47,631 bases of DNA from Selenomonadaceae bacterium (lineage in GTDB: Bacteria > Bacillota > Negativicutes > Selenomonadales > Selenomonadaceae): contig JAGABT010000010.1 of NCBI GenBank assembly GCA_017614505.1, positions 1-47,631 of the forward strand, in the 5' to 3' direction. The position numbers and the translations under genes are program-made. Shown piece after piece: positions 33,175-42,086 of the stretch (position 1 is its first letter; each line of letters starts with the position of its first letter). The notes beneath the pieces were generated by a model that saw only the letters and a program-made list of their open reading frames with translations, ran no database searches and was not told where the DNA came from.

Positions 33175-35751
33175 TTGCAAGTTTCCACAACTTGGCTGAA
33201 AGATTTCATTGACATAGACTGCACGACGGACGAGCTGGCTGAAAAATTCACGATGTCTGGCTCACCGGTGGAAAATATTATTCGCGCTGGCGTCGGCTTG
33301 GAAAAAGTCGTCACTGGTCGCATTGAAAAACTCACGCCGCATCCTGACTCCGACCACATGTTTGTTTGTCAAATGAACGTCGGCGCGGGCGAACTTATTC
33401 AGATTGTAACCGGCGCGCCAAACGTAGCTGAAGGGCAAATCGTGCCGGTCGCGCTGGTTGGAGCGAATCTGCCTTGCGGGAAGAAAATTTCCAAAGGCAA
33501 ACTTCGTGGCGTCGCTTCAAACGGCATGCTCTGCAGCCCCGACGAACTCAAAATTGAAGGCGATTCCAGCGGCATTCTGATTCTGCCCGCCGATACGCCC
33601 ATTGGAGTTCCCGCCGCTCAAGTGCTGGGACTCGACGATGATATTCTGGAATTTGAGCTGACGGCTAATCGCGGCGACTGTTTCAGCGTGTTCGGGCTGA
33701 TTCGCGAAGCCGCCGTGCTTTTGGATAAGACGCCCAAATTTCCCGCAATTACCGTGGACGAAAATTCCGACCGCGCCGCCGCCGATATGATTGAAATTAA
33801 AATCGACGCGCAGGATTTGTGCAGCAGATTTTCCGCGCGCGTTCTCACCGACGTTAAGCTCGGACCTTCGCCCGAATGGATGCAGAAACGCCTTGAAGGC
33901 GCCGGTATCCGCGCGATTAACAACGTCGTCGACGTGACGAATTTCGTTATGGTTGAGCTCGGTCAGCCAATGCACGCTTACGACTGGGAAGAAATTTCCG
34001 GCAAAGTTTTGAACGCGCGGCGCGCCGTGGCAGGTGAGCAGCTCCACACGCTGGACGATTCGAACCGGCTGGCGAAGGGCGGCGAGCTCGTCATAGCGGA
34101 CGCGGAAAAAGCCGCCGGACTTGCGGGCGTCATGGGCGGATTTGAGACCGAGATTACCGAAAAAACTAAAACCGTCGTGCTTGAGGCGGCTAGTTTCAAT
34201 TCCGCGTCGATTCGCCGTACCAGCCGCGCGATTGGTCTTCATTCCGAAGCCAGCGGCAGATTTGAACGCGGCGTCAACGAAAAAGCCACCGTTACCGCGC
34301 TGGACAGAGCCGCTCAGCTCCTGCAGGAAATGGGCGCCTGCAAAGTTTGCGCCGGTATCGTCGACGTTTATCCTGCGCCTAAGCCCGCCGTCAAAGTTCA
34401 GTTTACCGCCGAGCAGATTAACGAACGCCTCGGCACGAATTATTCTGAAGCGGAAATTCTTGACGTGCTGAAAAAGCTCGGCTTTGAAATTGCTGAAGCC
34501 GGCGCGCAGGTTGACGAAGATTTTATAGCTGACAGGATTTCCTTCACGGCGCGGAATATCGGCAGGGCGGCGCGCGAACTCTCGCAGACTTCCAGCGTTG
34601 AAGATTTCGTTAAGAACATTGGCGCGGCGGTAAGCGATATGGTGAACAGCAGCCGCTCAAAATCTTTCGTGACGTACGAAGCAACCGTCCCCGAATGGCG
34701 CAACGACGTTACGCTCATGGACGATTTGGCTGAGGAAGTCGCGCGGATTTTCGGCTACGACAAAATTCCCGCCACGCTCCCGAAAAGCGCTCAGCAGGGA
34801 CGCCAGCCCGCCGCTCAGACTTTCGCCGACAAAATCAAAAATATTCTCGCCGCGCTCGGCATGAACGAGGAAATTTCCTTCGCCTTCACCAGCGCCGAAA
34901 CTTTTGACAAGCTCCAAATTCCCGCTGATTCTGAACTGCGCCGCGCCATTCCAATTATGAATCCGCTCACTGACGAAAATCCGCTGATTCGTACCAACCT
35001 CGTCGGCTCGATTCTGGAAACCGCCGCGCGGAATTTCAGCCGCAAGAATGAAGATATTCGCCTGTTTGAAATTGCGCCGGTCTTTTTCCCGAAAGCTCTG
35101 CCGGTTACCGAATTGCCGCGCGAAGTTCAAAAACTCGTCGGCTTGATTATGGGCAGGCGCGAACCTAAGGGCTGGTCTCAAAATTCCGCCGAAGTCGATT
35201 TCTACGACGCAAAAGGGATTGTCGAGGAACTCCTCGCGCAGCTGGAAATTGGAAATTACAGCGTCGAGGCGGGCAGTCATTACGCTCTGCACCCGGGCAA
35301 AACCTCCGTCTTCAAGAAAGGGCGCGAAATTCTGATTACCGTCGGCGAAGTTCACCCCGCCGTTGCTGAAGCCTTCGGTATCGCTAAGAAAGTTTACCTG
35401 TTCGAGGCGGACGTTGCGACGCTGATGAAATGCGCGGCGAAAAAGTTCAGCTTTGAAAATCTGCCGAAATATCCCGCTATCAGCCGTGACCTGGCGATTC
35501 TGGTTGATATGGACGTGGCGGCGGGCGACGTTGAAAAGGTTATCGCCAAATCCGCCGGAAATATTTTCAAGGGCGTCACGCTGTTCGATGTGTACACCGG
35601 CGAGCGCATTGCCGCGGATAAAAAAAGTCTGGCGTTCAATATCAAATTCCAGTCGGGCGAGCGCACGCTCACGGACGAAGAGGCGGACGCGGCGTTCAAA
35701 AATATTCTGAAGGCTGTCGAAAAAGATTTCGCGGCGGAACTCAGAAGTTGA
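33175..35751 (+). CDS. pheT: Phenylalanine--tRNA ligase beta subunit, with an insertion
   Basis: The 858-residue subunit binds tRNA and edits mischarged Tyr-tRNA-Phe. The N-terminal tRNA-binding (EMAP-like) domain, the B3/B4 editing region (ELTANRGDCFSVFGLIREAA), the B5 domain and the C-terminal FDX-ACB domain (KYPAISRDLAILVD) are all present. The protein is about 50 residues longer than usual because residues about 443-497 (between LGFEIAEAG and YEATVPEWRNDV) are an extra helical segment in B5. TTG 33175 has AAGGGAGCG upstream. Confidence 0.96.
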   Translation: MQVSTTWLKDFIDIDCTTDELAEKFTMSGSPVENIIRAGVGLEKVVTGRIEKLTPHPDSDHMFVCQMNVGAGELIQIVTGAPNVAEGQIVPVALVGANLPCGKKISKGKLRGVASNGMLCSPDELKIEGDSSGILILPADTPIGVPAAQVLGLDDDILEFELTANRGDCFSVFGLIREAAVLLDKTPKFPAITVDENSDRAAADMIEIKIDAQDLCSRFSARVLTDVKLGPSPEWMQKRLEGAGIRAINNVVDVTNFVMVELGQPMHAYDWEEISGKVLNARRAVAGEQLHTLDDSNRLAKGGELVIADAEKAAGLAGVMGGFETEITEKTKTVVLEAASFNSASIRRTSRAIGLHSEASGRFERGVNEKATVTALDRAAQLLQEMGACKVCAGIVDVYPAPKPAVKVQFTAEQINERLGTNYSEAEILDVLKKLGFEIAEAGAQVDEDFIADRISFTARNIGRAARELSQTSSVEDFVKNIGAAVSDMVNSSRSKSFVTYEATVPEWRNDVTLMDDLAEEVARIFGYDKIPATLPKSAQQGRQPAAQTFADKIKNILAALGMNEEISFAFTSAETFDKLQIPADSELRRAIPIMNPLTDENPLIRTNLVGSILETAARNFSRKNEDIRLFEIAPVFFPKALPVTELPREVQKLVGLIMGRREPKGWSQNSAEVDFYDAKGIVEELLAQLEIGNYSVEAGSHYALHPGKTSVFKKGREILITVGEVHPAVAEAFGIAKKVYLFEADVATLMKCAAKKFSFENLPKYPAISRDLAILVDMDVAAGDVEKVIAKSAGNIFKGVTLFDVYTGERIAADKKSLAFNIKFQSGERTLTDEEADAAFKNILKAVEKDFAAELRS

Positions 35752-35761
35752 GGTGAAAAAG

Positions 35762-36028
35762 TTGGCGGAGGCTAAAAAATCCAGTGAACTACAACGCGTG
35801 ACAGTTGAAATTTTCGGCGACGTTTACCACCTGCGAACCGACGACCCCGAAGGCTTGAAAAAGCTGGTGCAGATTGTTGATTCCACAATGCGCGAAATGT
35901 CGCAGAATACCCACAGCTTCGTCAGCAGCCGCATTGCCACTTTAGCCGCGCTGAAAATCGTTGAAGATTATCTGCAGCTCAAAAAAGATTATGACGAACT
36001 TTTGAACATGCTCCACGAAAATAAATGA
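35762..36028 (+). CDS. zapA: Cell division protein ZapA-like
   Basis: The 88-residue protein fits ZapA, which cross-links FtsZ filaments at the division ring. The N-terminal VTVEIFGDVYHLRTD and the long C-terminal coiled helix (AALKIVEDYLQLKKDYDEL) are typical. TTG 35762 is preferred because GAGGTG (35750-35755) lies 6 nt upstream; GTG 35753 is an alternative. It follows pheT closely, a common arrangement in Bacillota. Confidence 0.85.
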   Translation: MAEAKKSSELQRVTVEIFGDVYHLRTDDPEGLKKLVQIVDSTMREMSQNTHSFVSSRIATLAALKIVEDYLQLKKDYDELLNMLHENK

Positions 36029-36050
36029 CGCAGCGGGGAGGGATTTGCCG

Positions 36051-36962
36051 ATGGCGAGGCAAAATATTTTTGGAACGGTATTCGGTGTCGAAGCGGGAAT
36101 GCTGCAGCTGGCGGTATTCCCGAACCTTAGCAAGCGGCGCGCGGGTGAAATGGTCGACCGCATTTTCAATTTCTACCGCAACAAGGACGTGCGGCTGGTT
36201 ATGCCGGCGACCGAGGCGCGGCAGTTTCGCAAGGAAGAATACGGTCTGCCCTGCGTCGAGCGCGTTCATATCGATATGGCGCTGTCGATTGGCGGCGATG
36301 GAACTTTGCTCGGCGTCTGCCGCAGGTTTCGCGAGCAGGGTATTCCCGTCTGCGGCATTAATCTCGGCACGCTGGGATTTCTGGCTGACATTGAGCCGAA
36401 TGAACTTGAGAGCCGCCTCGGAAAAATTCTCGTCGGCGATTACATTGTTGAACACCGGCTGCTTTTGAGCGGTTACATTCACAATGAGCTGGGCGAAAAA
36501 TTCCTCGGCAACGCGATTAACGACGTGGTGATTTCCAAGGGCGGCACTGCGCGAATGCTCCGGCTGGGGCTTTACGTCAACGATACGCATTTGATGAACT
36601 ACAAGGCGGACGGTATGATTATTTCCAGCCCGACCGGCTCAACCGCCTATTCCCTCAGCGCCGGTGGTCCAATTCTCAACCCGAATATCCGCGCGCTGCT
36701 GCTTACTCCGATTTGCGCGCACACTTTCCAAATGCGCCCGCTCGTTGTCAATGAGGACGACGAAATTCGCATAACAATCGACGCGAACCGAGACTTGATG
36801 GTTACGCTGGACGGGCAGGAAAGTTTCAACATTCAGCCAGGCGATGAAGTTGTCGTCCGCAAATCCAAAAATTCCGCGCGGATTGTCAAGTTCGCCGATA
36901 AAAATTATTATGACGTTTTGAAGGCTAAGCTCTGGAATACCGGCGGCGCCAATGTTTTTTGA
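36051..36962 (+). CDS. nadK: NAD kinase
   Basis: The 303-residue enzyme phosphorylates NAD to NADP. The GGDGT motif is near residue 82 in ALSIGGDGTLLGVCR, followed by NLGTLGFLADIEP and SSPTGSTAYSLSAGGPI, which are diagnostic. The ATG at 36051 follows GGGGAGGG. The first 20 or so residues are longer than in many homologues, so a later start is possible. Confidence 0.96.
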   Translation: MARQNIFGTVFGVEAGMLQLAVFPNLSKRRAGEMVDRIFNFYRNKDVRLVMPATEARQFRKEEYGLPCVERVHIDMALSIGGDGTLLGVCRRFREQGIPVCGINLGTLGFLADIEPNELESRLGKILVGDYIVEHRLLLSGYIHNELGEKFLGNAINDVVISKGGTARMLRLGLYVNDTHLMNYKADGMIISSPTGSTAYSLSAGGPILNPNIRALLLTPICAHTFQMRPLVVNEDDEIRITIDANRDLMVTLDGQESFNIQPGDEVVVRKSKNSARIVKFADKNYYDVLKAKLWNTGGANVF

Positions 36963-36974
36963 GGAGGGATTTGT

Positions 36975-37250
36975 ATGTCTGATATGCTCGCAAATGATAT
37001 TGTCAAGGAGGTTGAACGCTACCGCAAGCCGCCGAATAAACTTCGCTCGTCGCAGGAAATTACCGCGCGATACTATCAGGCGCTTGCAAATTACAAGGAG
37101 CTCTGCTTCAAGCCGCAGGATACCAATCAGCTCAAGCTCACGACCTACGCCGAAATTAAAACTCTCGGCTGGGTGCTAGGCAAGCCGGAAAAAGATGTTA
37201 TCCGCGACATTGCCCAGCATTCCACCAGTATGCCTTTTGGAACTTTTTGA
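36975..37250 (+). CDS. Conserved-looking small protein of unknown function
   Basis: The 91-residue, mostly helical, charged protein (SDMLANDIVKEVERYRKPP and KTLGWVLGKPEKDVIRDIA) is not recognised. GAGGAGGGA precedes the ATG 12 nt after nadK, so it is cotranscribed. The C-terminus ends just before the next start codon. Confidence 0.65.
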   Translation: MSDMLANDIVKEVERYRKPPNKLRSSQEITARYYQALANYKELCFKPQDTNQLKLTTYAEIKTLGWVLGKPEKDVIRDIAQHSTSMPFGTF

Positions 37251-37251
37251 A

Positions 37252-37734
37252 ATGGGAACTCATCACGAAAAATTTTACGCTGCAATCGCGGCGGTTTTTT
37301 TTATACTGTCATTCTGCGCCGTTATCTTCCAGCCGCAAAGGGGAGACCCCAGCTTTCATGAAGAAATTTTTCAAACCAGCGCGATAAGCTATATCAAAGG
37401 CGATAAGCCCGTCGCGCTGGCGGACGGCAATTATTATCTGGCGATGCCCGCCGGTGGAACTTTCGTCAACGGCGTTGCGCCAATGCTCATGATTAAGGTC
37501 GGGCGCGAATATTATCCGCTGAATATCGCCGACGATTCGCCCCTTCCGCGCCGTGGCAAACTCCTGCCGCTGAAAATTCTGTTCGGCTTTACTTCGCCGC
37601 ACGCTGAGAATAAATTGACCTACGCAGAAAAAAATGGCGGCGACCCCGTTGAGTCCTACCGCCGCAAAGCTCAATATTATCTGCACGTCGAAAATGGATT
37701 CGGTACCGTACAGCGAAAATTTTATTACCAATGA
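37252..37734 (+). CDS. Unknown membrane-anchored or exported protein
   Basis: The 160-residue protein has one hydrophobic segment at residues about 8-27 (FYAAIAAVFFILSFCAVIF), acting as a signal anchor or signal peptide. A soluble domain of unknown type follows, with NYYLAMPAGGTFVNGVAPM and KVGREYYPLNIADD. ATG 37252 is one base after the upstream stop, suggesting coupling. A frame from 37195 is disfavoured. Repeat R7 follows immediately. Confidence 0.65.
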   Translation: MGTHHEKFYAAIAAVFFILSFCAVIFQPQRGDPSFHEEIFQTSAISYIKGDKPVALADGNYYLAMPAGGTFVNGVAPMLMIKVGREYYPLNIADDSPLPRRGKLLPLKILFGFTSPHAENKLTYAEKNGGDPVESYRRKAQYYLHVENGFGTVQRKFYYQ

Positions 37735-37922
37735 AAAGAGGCGCCCCAAGGACGTGGCGCCCTGCGCGGCTTGCATAGCAAGGCGTGCTCTCTTAGCGCC
37801 ATTCGCCGGATGTGTGCGCGGCTTGCGTAGCAAGGCGTGCTTTCCGCAGCGGACCGCTTTCTTTGCCGGCAGCAACTGCTCTTACTCATCGCAGTTGCAC
37901 TTTCTCTAAGAAAGAAATGCCG
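37735..37922 (-). repeat. Dispersed hairpin repeat, copy R7 (long variant)
   Basis: This is a reverse copy. It carries two direct copies of GCGCGGCTTGC followed by ATAGCAAGGCGTGC or GTAGCAAGGCGTGC, the GCAACTGC/GCAGTTGC extra arm (about 37868-37902), and a CTTTCTCTAAGAAAG end arm. It shows that arms can be inserted or duplicated in a modular way. No gene is supported here. Confidence 0.75.
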
Positions 37923-37930
37923 TGATTATT

Positions 37931-40378
37931 TTATTTTTCCGAAATGCAAGCCGCGATGCTGAGATTATCCGTCGGCGCAAAATCAACCAGGCTAGGCTCG
38001 CTGATTTTGCTAATGGAATATCTATCAGGCGTAATAGCAGAAATTTCGTCAAGCGTACTTTCGCCAATGAAATTATTATCCGCGAACAAATCGCTGACCG
38101 CCGCGCCGCTTGAACCGCTCCTTACGGGCAGTCCGCCAATGACGTTAGGTCTGCCTTTGAAATTTTTAAGCGTAATTTGAGTGTTGCCAATCGTAACTTT
38201 GGTATCTGATGTAGAGCTGTCCCAGCTGTAGCCCATACCGTAATGCGTCTGAATGGTATCTTTGGAAGTGAATCCGTAAATCACGTCGCTGCCGTCGACC
38301 GAGGCGAACTGATAAACCACGCCGACGGTATCGTTGCTGCGGATAATATCGTTGCCGGTTCCGGCGTTAATTGTCACACCGCGATAGCTGGCGCCGGCGT
38401 GAACTATGCTGTCGTCGCCCGCGCCACCAGAAATCGAAACATACGGGTCGTTACTGTAAATCGTATCCTTGCCATTGCCGCCGTCAATCGTAACGTAGCC
38501 ATAGGAACTGTTAATCGTGTAGTTTTTGTCCGTACTGCTGTAAATCGAATCGTCGCCCGCTCCAGCGTAAACCTTAGCGCCGCCCGCGTAATTCTGGATA
38601 GTTTCTGCGCTGGACGTGCCGTAAACGTAGGCGTTTTTCGTGTAGTTCGTAATCGGCGTGGGAGTAGGAGTTGGCGTGGGATTGGGCTTTACTGTTCCTT
38701 TGATGTTGAGCGAAATATTTGCGCCTCCGACAACGGTAATCGAGCTGGAACCGACGCCGAAAATGAGATCTGAGCCTCTGGTTGTTTTGGTGTAGCTGGC
38801 GCCGGTAATCACCAGCGTATCGCCGGATTTTGAGCCGACAATCGAATCGTTGCCGTCGCCGGAATTGTAGCCGTAAACGACGTTATAGCCGGTTCTGTTG
38901 ACAAGCGTGTCATTGCCGCTGCCGCCGATAAGCGTAGAGTCCCTGGCTGAGCCGCCGCTCAGAGTGATAATATCATTTCCAGCGCCGCCAAGGAGCGAAG
39001 AATAACAGGACGCGCCGCTGATTGTATCGTCACCTGCGCCCGCGTCGACCGTCGTGTGATTATCGTAGAGATAAATTGAATCGTTGCCGTCGCCCGCGTA
39101 GATTTTAGATTTATTGCCGAGATTATTTTTAATCGTGTCATTGCCCGCGCCACCAAAAATCACAACATTTGAGCCGCTGTTGGTGATGCTGTCCTTGCCG
39201 GAAGTGCCGTAAAGCGTTTTGCTGGCGGTGGTGTTGTTAATCACGTTGACATCCGGCGTGGGCGTCGGATCTGGTGTGGGCGTCGGAGTTGGCGTAGATT
39301 TCTTATAATTTTTGAGCGTAATTGAGCCGCTGCCGACGCGGACGATTGTATCATTGCCACTGGTCACGGTAGTAGCGGCTCCGCCGGTGATGCGAAGGTT
39401 GCTTTTATCAGTGAAATCGTAGATAATGTCGTTGCCGTCTCCATTAGCATAATCGAAGATCGTGCCGAGACTGCTGGCGTACATAACGTCGTTGCCGTAG
39501 CCGCCGTTAACTGTCACGCTGTATGCTTTGTTGCCGCGAACTTTAATCGAATCGTCGCCAGCGCCGCCAATGATAGAATTTCTTGCCGCCCAGACTTCAA
39601 TCGTATCTTTTCCGGCGTCTCCCCAGATAGTTGTATTCGAGGCGCCGTCGTAAACGAAAATGGAGTCGTCGCCGTAGCCGGCGTAAATTTTTGCCTTCGC
39701 GCCGCTGTTGGTAATGGTGTCGTTGTAGCTGGTGCCGCTGACGACAGAACTGGTTCGATTGTTGACGATATATTTTCCTGGATTTGGAGTTGGTGTAGGA
39801 GTTGGATTGGAGTTCGCGCCGACGAGTCGGATAGAGCCTTTTGCGGTCTTTACGATTAAATCGCTGCCGCTGGTGACGGTTGTGGAAGTGCCTGTAATTT
39901 TCAGCGTATCCTTGCCGGTGCGGAAATTGTAAATTGTATCCGAGCCGTCGTTGGAGCCGAAAATGTACGTGACGCCGTAGCTGTTGTTTTTGTTGCCGTA
40001 GATAATGTCATTGCCGGTGCCGCCGTTGATACTGATATTGCTGTAATTTCCGGCGCCGATGCTGATAGAATCGTCGCCCGCGCCGCCAAAAATTGAAATG
40101 ACGCTGCCGGTAACTTCCGCCGTGTCTTTACCAGCGCCACCGAGGATTGTCGCATAGTTGCCATTATGAGTAATTTTGTCATTGCCGCTGCCGCCATTAA
40201 TCGAAACATTCGAGCCGCTGGAATTAACAACGTCGTTGCCGTTGCCGGAATTCATCGTGACGTTGCCGCTGGTGGACGTAATGTTTGTATTCCCGCCGGT
40301 AGTTCTGATTGTCGGCATCGAGGAAGTATAACGGACATAGACGCCATTGGCTCCGCGGTACGTGCCTGTAACTGCCAT
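37931..40378 (-). CDS. RTX-like calcium-binding repeat protein with PT linkers
   Basis: The 815-residue protein is built of four RTX-like beta-roll modules, separated by three proline-threonine linkers such as PTPTPTPDPTPTPD at residues about 185-200, 360-375 and 563-577. Modules contain GGAGDDSI- and GGTGNDII-like repeats and close with strands like DTLVITGASYTK. The last 50 residues, starting VSDLFADNNFIGESTLDEI, are related to the end of the 691-residue protein at 15.3 kb. No signal peptide is seen, consistent with type I export. ATG 40378 has AAAGGAGTG upstream. Expression is probably phase-variable, judging from the promoter. Confidence 0.88.
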   Translation of the reverse strand: MAVTGTYRGANGVYVRYTSSMPTIRTTGGNTNITSTSGNVTMNSGNGNDVVNSSGSNVSINGGSGNDKITHNGNYATILGGAGKDTAEVTGSVISIFGGAGDDSISIGAGNYSNISINGGTGNDIIYGNKNNSYGVTYIFGSNDGSDTIYNFRTGKDTLKITGTSTTVTSGSDLIVKTAKGSIRLVGANSNPTPTPTPNPGKYIVNNRTSSVVSGTSYNDTITNSGAKAKIYAGYGDDSIFVYDGASNTTIWGDAGKDTIEVWAARNSIIGGAGDDSIKVRGNKAYSVTVNGGYGNDVMYASSLGTIFDYANGDGNDIIYDFTDKSNLRITGGAATTVTSGNDTIVRVGSGSITLKNYKKSTPTPTPTPDPTPTPDVNVINNTTASKTLYGTSGKDSITNSGSNVVIFGGAGNDTIKNNLGNKSKIYAGDGNDSIYLYDNHTTVDAGAGDDTISGASCYSSLLGGAGNDIITLSGGSARDSTLIGGSGNDTLVNRTGYNVVYGYNSGDGNDSIVGSKSGDTLVITGASYTKTTRGSDLIFGVGSSSITVVGGANISLNIKGTVKPNPTPTPTPTPITNYTKNAYVYGTSSAETIQNYAGGAKVYAGAGDDSIYSSTDKNYTINSSYGYVTIDGGNGKDTIYSNDPYVSISGGAGDDSIVHAGASYRGVTINAGTGNDIIRSNDTVGVVYQFASVDGSDVIYGFTSKDTIQTHYGMGYSWDSSTSDTKVTIGNTQITLKNFKGRPNVIGGLPVRSGSSGAAVSDLFADNNFIGESTLDEISAITPDRYSISKISEPSLVDFAPTDNLSIAACISEK

Positions 40379-40426
40379 TTTTATCACTCCTTTGCTGAAA
40401 ATAAACAATTTCATTTAATTTAAGAA

Positions 40427-40453
40427 ATTATAATGGGGGGGGTAGTTTGTCAA
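40427..40453 (-). promoter_or_regulatory. Phase-variable promoter with an eight-C spacer run
   Basis: On the minus strand, perfect TTGACA (40453-40448) and perfect TATAAT (40432-40427) are separated by only 15 nt. Eight consecutive C (8 G at 40435-40442 on the given strand) lie in that spacer. Slippage to 10 would give the ideal 17-nt spacing. It drives the RTX-like gene starting at 40378. Confidence 0.8.
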
Positions 40454-40512
40454 GTCCAAAAGTAAAAATTAATCAAATTTTAATTAACGACAAGTACAAA
40501 AATTTTCTTAGA

Positions 40513-40530
40513 GTGATTATAATTTATCAC
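40513..40530. promoter_or_regulatory. 18-bp dyad, possible operator upstream of the RTX-like gene
   Basis: GTGAT (40513-40517) and ATCAC (40526-40530) form a nearly perfect dyad around an AT-rich centre, about 60 bp upstream of the -35. It resembles a binding site for a dimeric regulator, but does not match the Crp or Fnr consensus spacing. The remaining AT-rich gap from 40454 to 40575 holds no gene. Confidence 0.35.
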
Positions 40531-40575
40531 AGGTTTAAGCCCGTGCGATTTCATTTTTCCAAAAATCCTCGCGAA

Positions 40576-42036
40576 TCACCAGCCGTTGGTACTGCGCCAG
40601 AAAGTTGGCGTAAAGAGCACCAGTACCGTGAAAACCTCCAGCCTGCTGAGGAACATGAACACGCACGCAAAAAGTTTGCTGAGCGTCGGCAGGAGCGCGT
40701 AGGTACTCGTCGCCCCCTGTATCCCGAAGCCTGGTCCCACGCTCGCCATTGTCGACACGCTCACCGAAACGCTGTTCACAAATCCAATCCCGTCGAACAT
40801 CATCACGAACGCGAACAGAATATCCATTACCACGATAACGAAGAAAAATTTCGCCGCGCCGTAAACTATCTCGTCGTCAATCGTCTTACCGTTCAGTTGC
40901 ACTGGATTTATCAGCTGCGGGTGAAGTTTCTGTTTCACGATTGAGCTGACGAACTTGAACAGCAAAATTATCCGCGCGACCTTCAAGCCGCCAGCCGTCG
41001 AACCGGCACAGCCGCCCAGAAACATCGTCAGCATCAGGCAGGCTTTACTTAGCGGCGGATATGTGTCAAAATCATACGCCACGAAGCCCGTCGTTGAACT
41101 GAGACTCGCCACATGGAAAACCGCGCCGCGAATCGATTCTTCAGCGCTGAAATTCATCTCCAGAAACAAATCCGCCGCAATTATCGCGCTGGTCACCGCC
41201 ACAATCCACAGGTAAATTTTAAATTCCGCGTTGCGAAAAATCACGCCAACGCCCTGCCGGACCGCAACCGCGTACATGGCGAAACTGCCGCTCGAAACAA
41301 TCATGAAAAAAGCCATGCAGTATTCCAGCGCCGCGCTGCCGTACTCGCCAACCGTACTGTTATAAACGCCGTAACCGCCCGTAGCTATCGTCGTCATAGC
41401 ATGATTCACCGCCGTGAAAATGTCCAGCCCGCACGCAAAATAGCTCGCCGCGCAAATCGCCGTAAGCCCCACGTAAATCCGAAACAACGCCTTCGCATTG
41501 TCCCGAATCCTCGGCATCTGCCTGTCCTTCGTCGGTCCCGTAGTTTCCGCCCGTAAAATGAACATTGCGCCCCGTCCAAGTTGTGATAAAATAGCCATGA
41601 AAATTACCACAATTCCTAAGCCGCCGACCCAGTTCGATAAACTCCGCCAGAGTAAAATGCTTCGCGGCAGAATTTCTACGTCCGCAAAAACCGTCGCTCC
41701 CGTGCCGGAAAATCCCGCGAACGATTCTACCAGACTGTCAACCAGATTCAGATAGCCGCCCGCCAGATATGGCACCGTTCCCAGAATTGAAACCATGAGC
41801 CAGCCTAAGCCCGTTATCGCAATTCCGTCGCGCACGCCAACATTATCTTTTCCCTGCAGACCGCCGAACCGCTCCAGCTCGAATGTCACCGCCACGCATA
41901 AAAATATCGACAGCAAAAAAGCCGCCACACCGTCAACTTCCTGCGCGACTGCCGCCAAAATCAGCGGCGGAACCATCGCCGCGCCCGTGAACAACGTCAG
42001 GTAGCCAAGCAAGCCCGATACGATTCGCATATTCAT
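40576..42036 (-). CDS. TrkH/KtrB-family potassium transporter
   Basis: The 486-residue polytopic protein is the K+-translocating subunit of Trk/Ktr systems. The four selectivity-filter glycine regions are visible: GFSGTGATVFAD, TTIATGGYGVYN, SLSSTTGFVAYD and TMASVGPGFGIQ. GGAGGGA lies before the ATG at 42036. A TrkA/KtrA regulatory subunit gene is not in the window. The gene is divergent, with only 50 bp, from a sensor kinase. Confidence 0.93.
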   Translation of the reverse strand: MNMRIVSGLLGYLTLFTGAAMVPPLILAAVAQEVDGVAAFLLSIFLCVAVTFELERFGGLQGKDNVGVRDGIAITGLGWLMVSILGTVPYLAGGYLNLVDSLVESFAGFSGTGATVFADVEILPRSILLWRSLSNWVGGLGIVVIFMAILSQLGRGAMFILRAETTGPTKDRQMPRIRDNAKALFRIYVGLTAICAASYFACGLDIFTAVNHAMTTIATGGYGVYNSTVGEYGSAALEYCMAFFMIVSSGSFAMYAVAVRQGVGVIFRNAEFKIYLWIVAVTSAIIAADLFLEMNFSAEESIRGAVFHVASLSSTTGFVAYDFDTYPPLSKACLMLTMFLGGCAGSTAGGLKVARIILLFKFVSSIVKQKLHPQLINPVQLNGKTIDDEIVYGAAKFFFVIVVMDILFAFVMMFDGIGFVNSVSVSVSTMASVGPGFGIQGATSTYALLPTLSKLFACVFMFLSRLEVFTVLVLFTPTFWRSTNGW

Positions 42037-42086
42037 TCAATCCCTCCGCGTTAGTAAAACTGTCAGCTCTCAAGGAGTTGAAATTC

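Noticed and set aside
37944..40423. Plus-strand open frames opposite the 815-residue RTX-like gene
   Set aside because: They are shadows of the repeat coding; they lack domain similarity and proper start sites.
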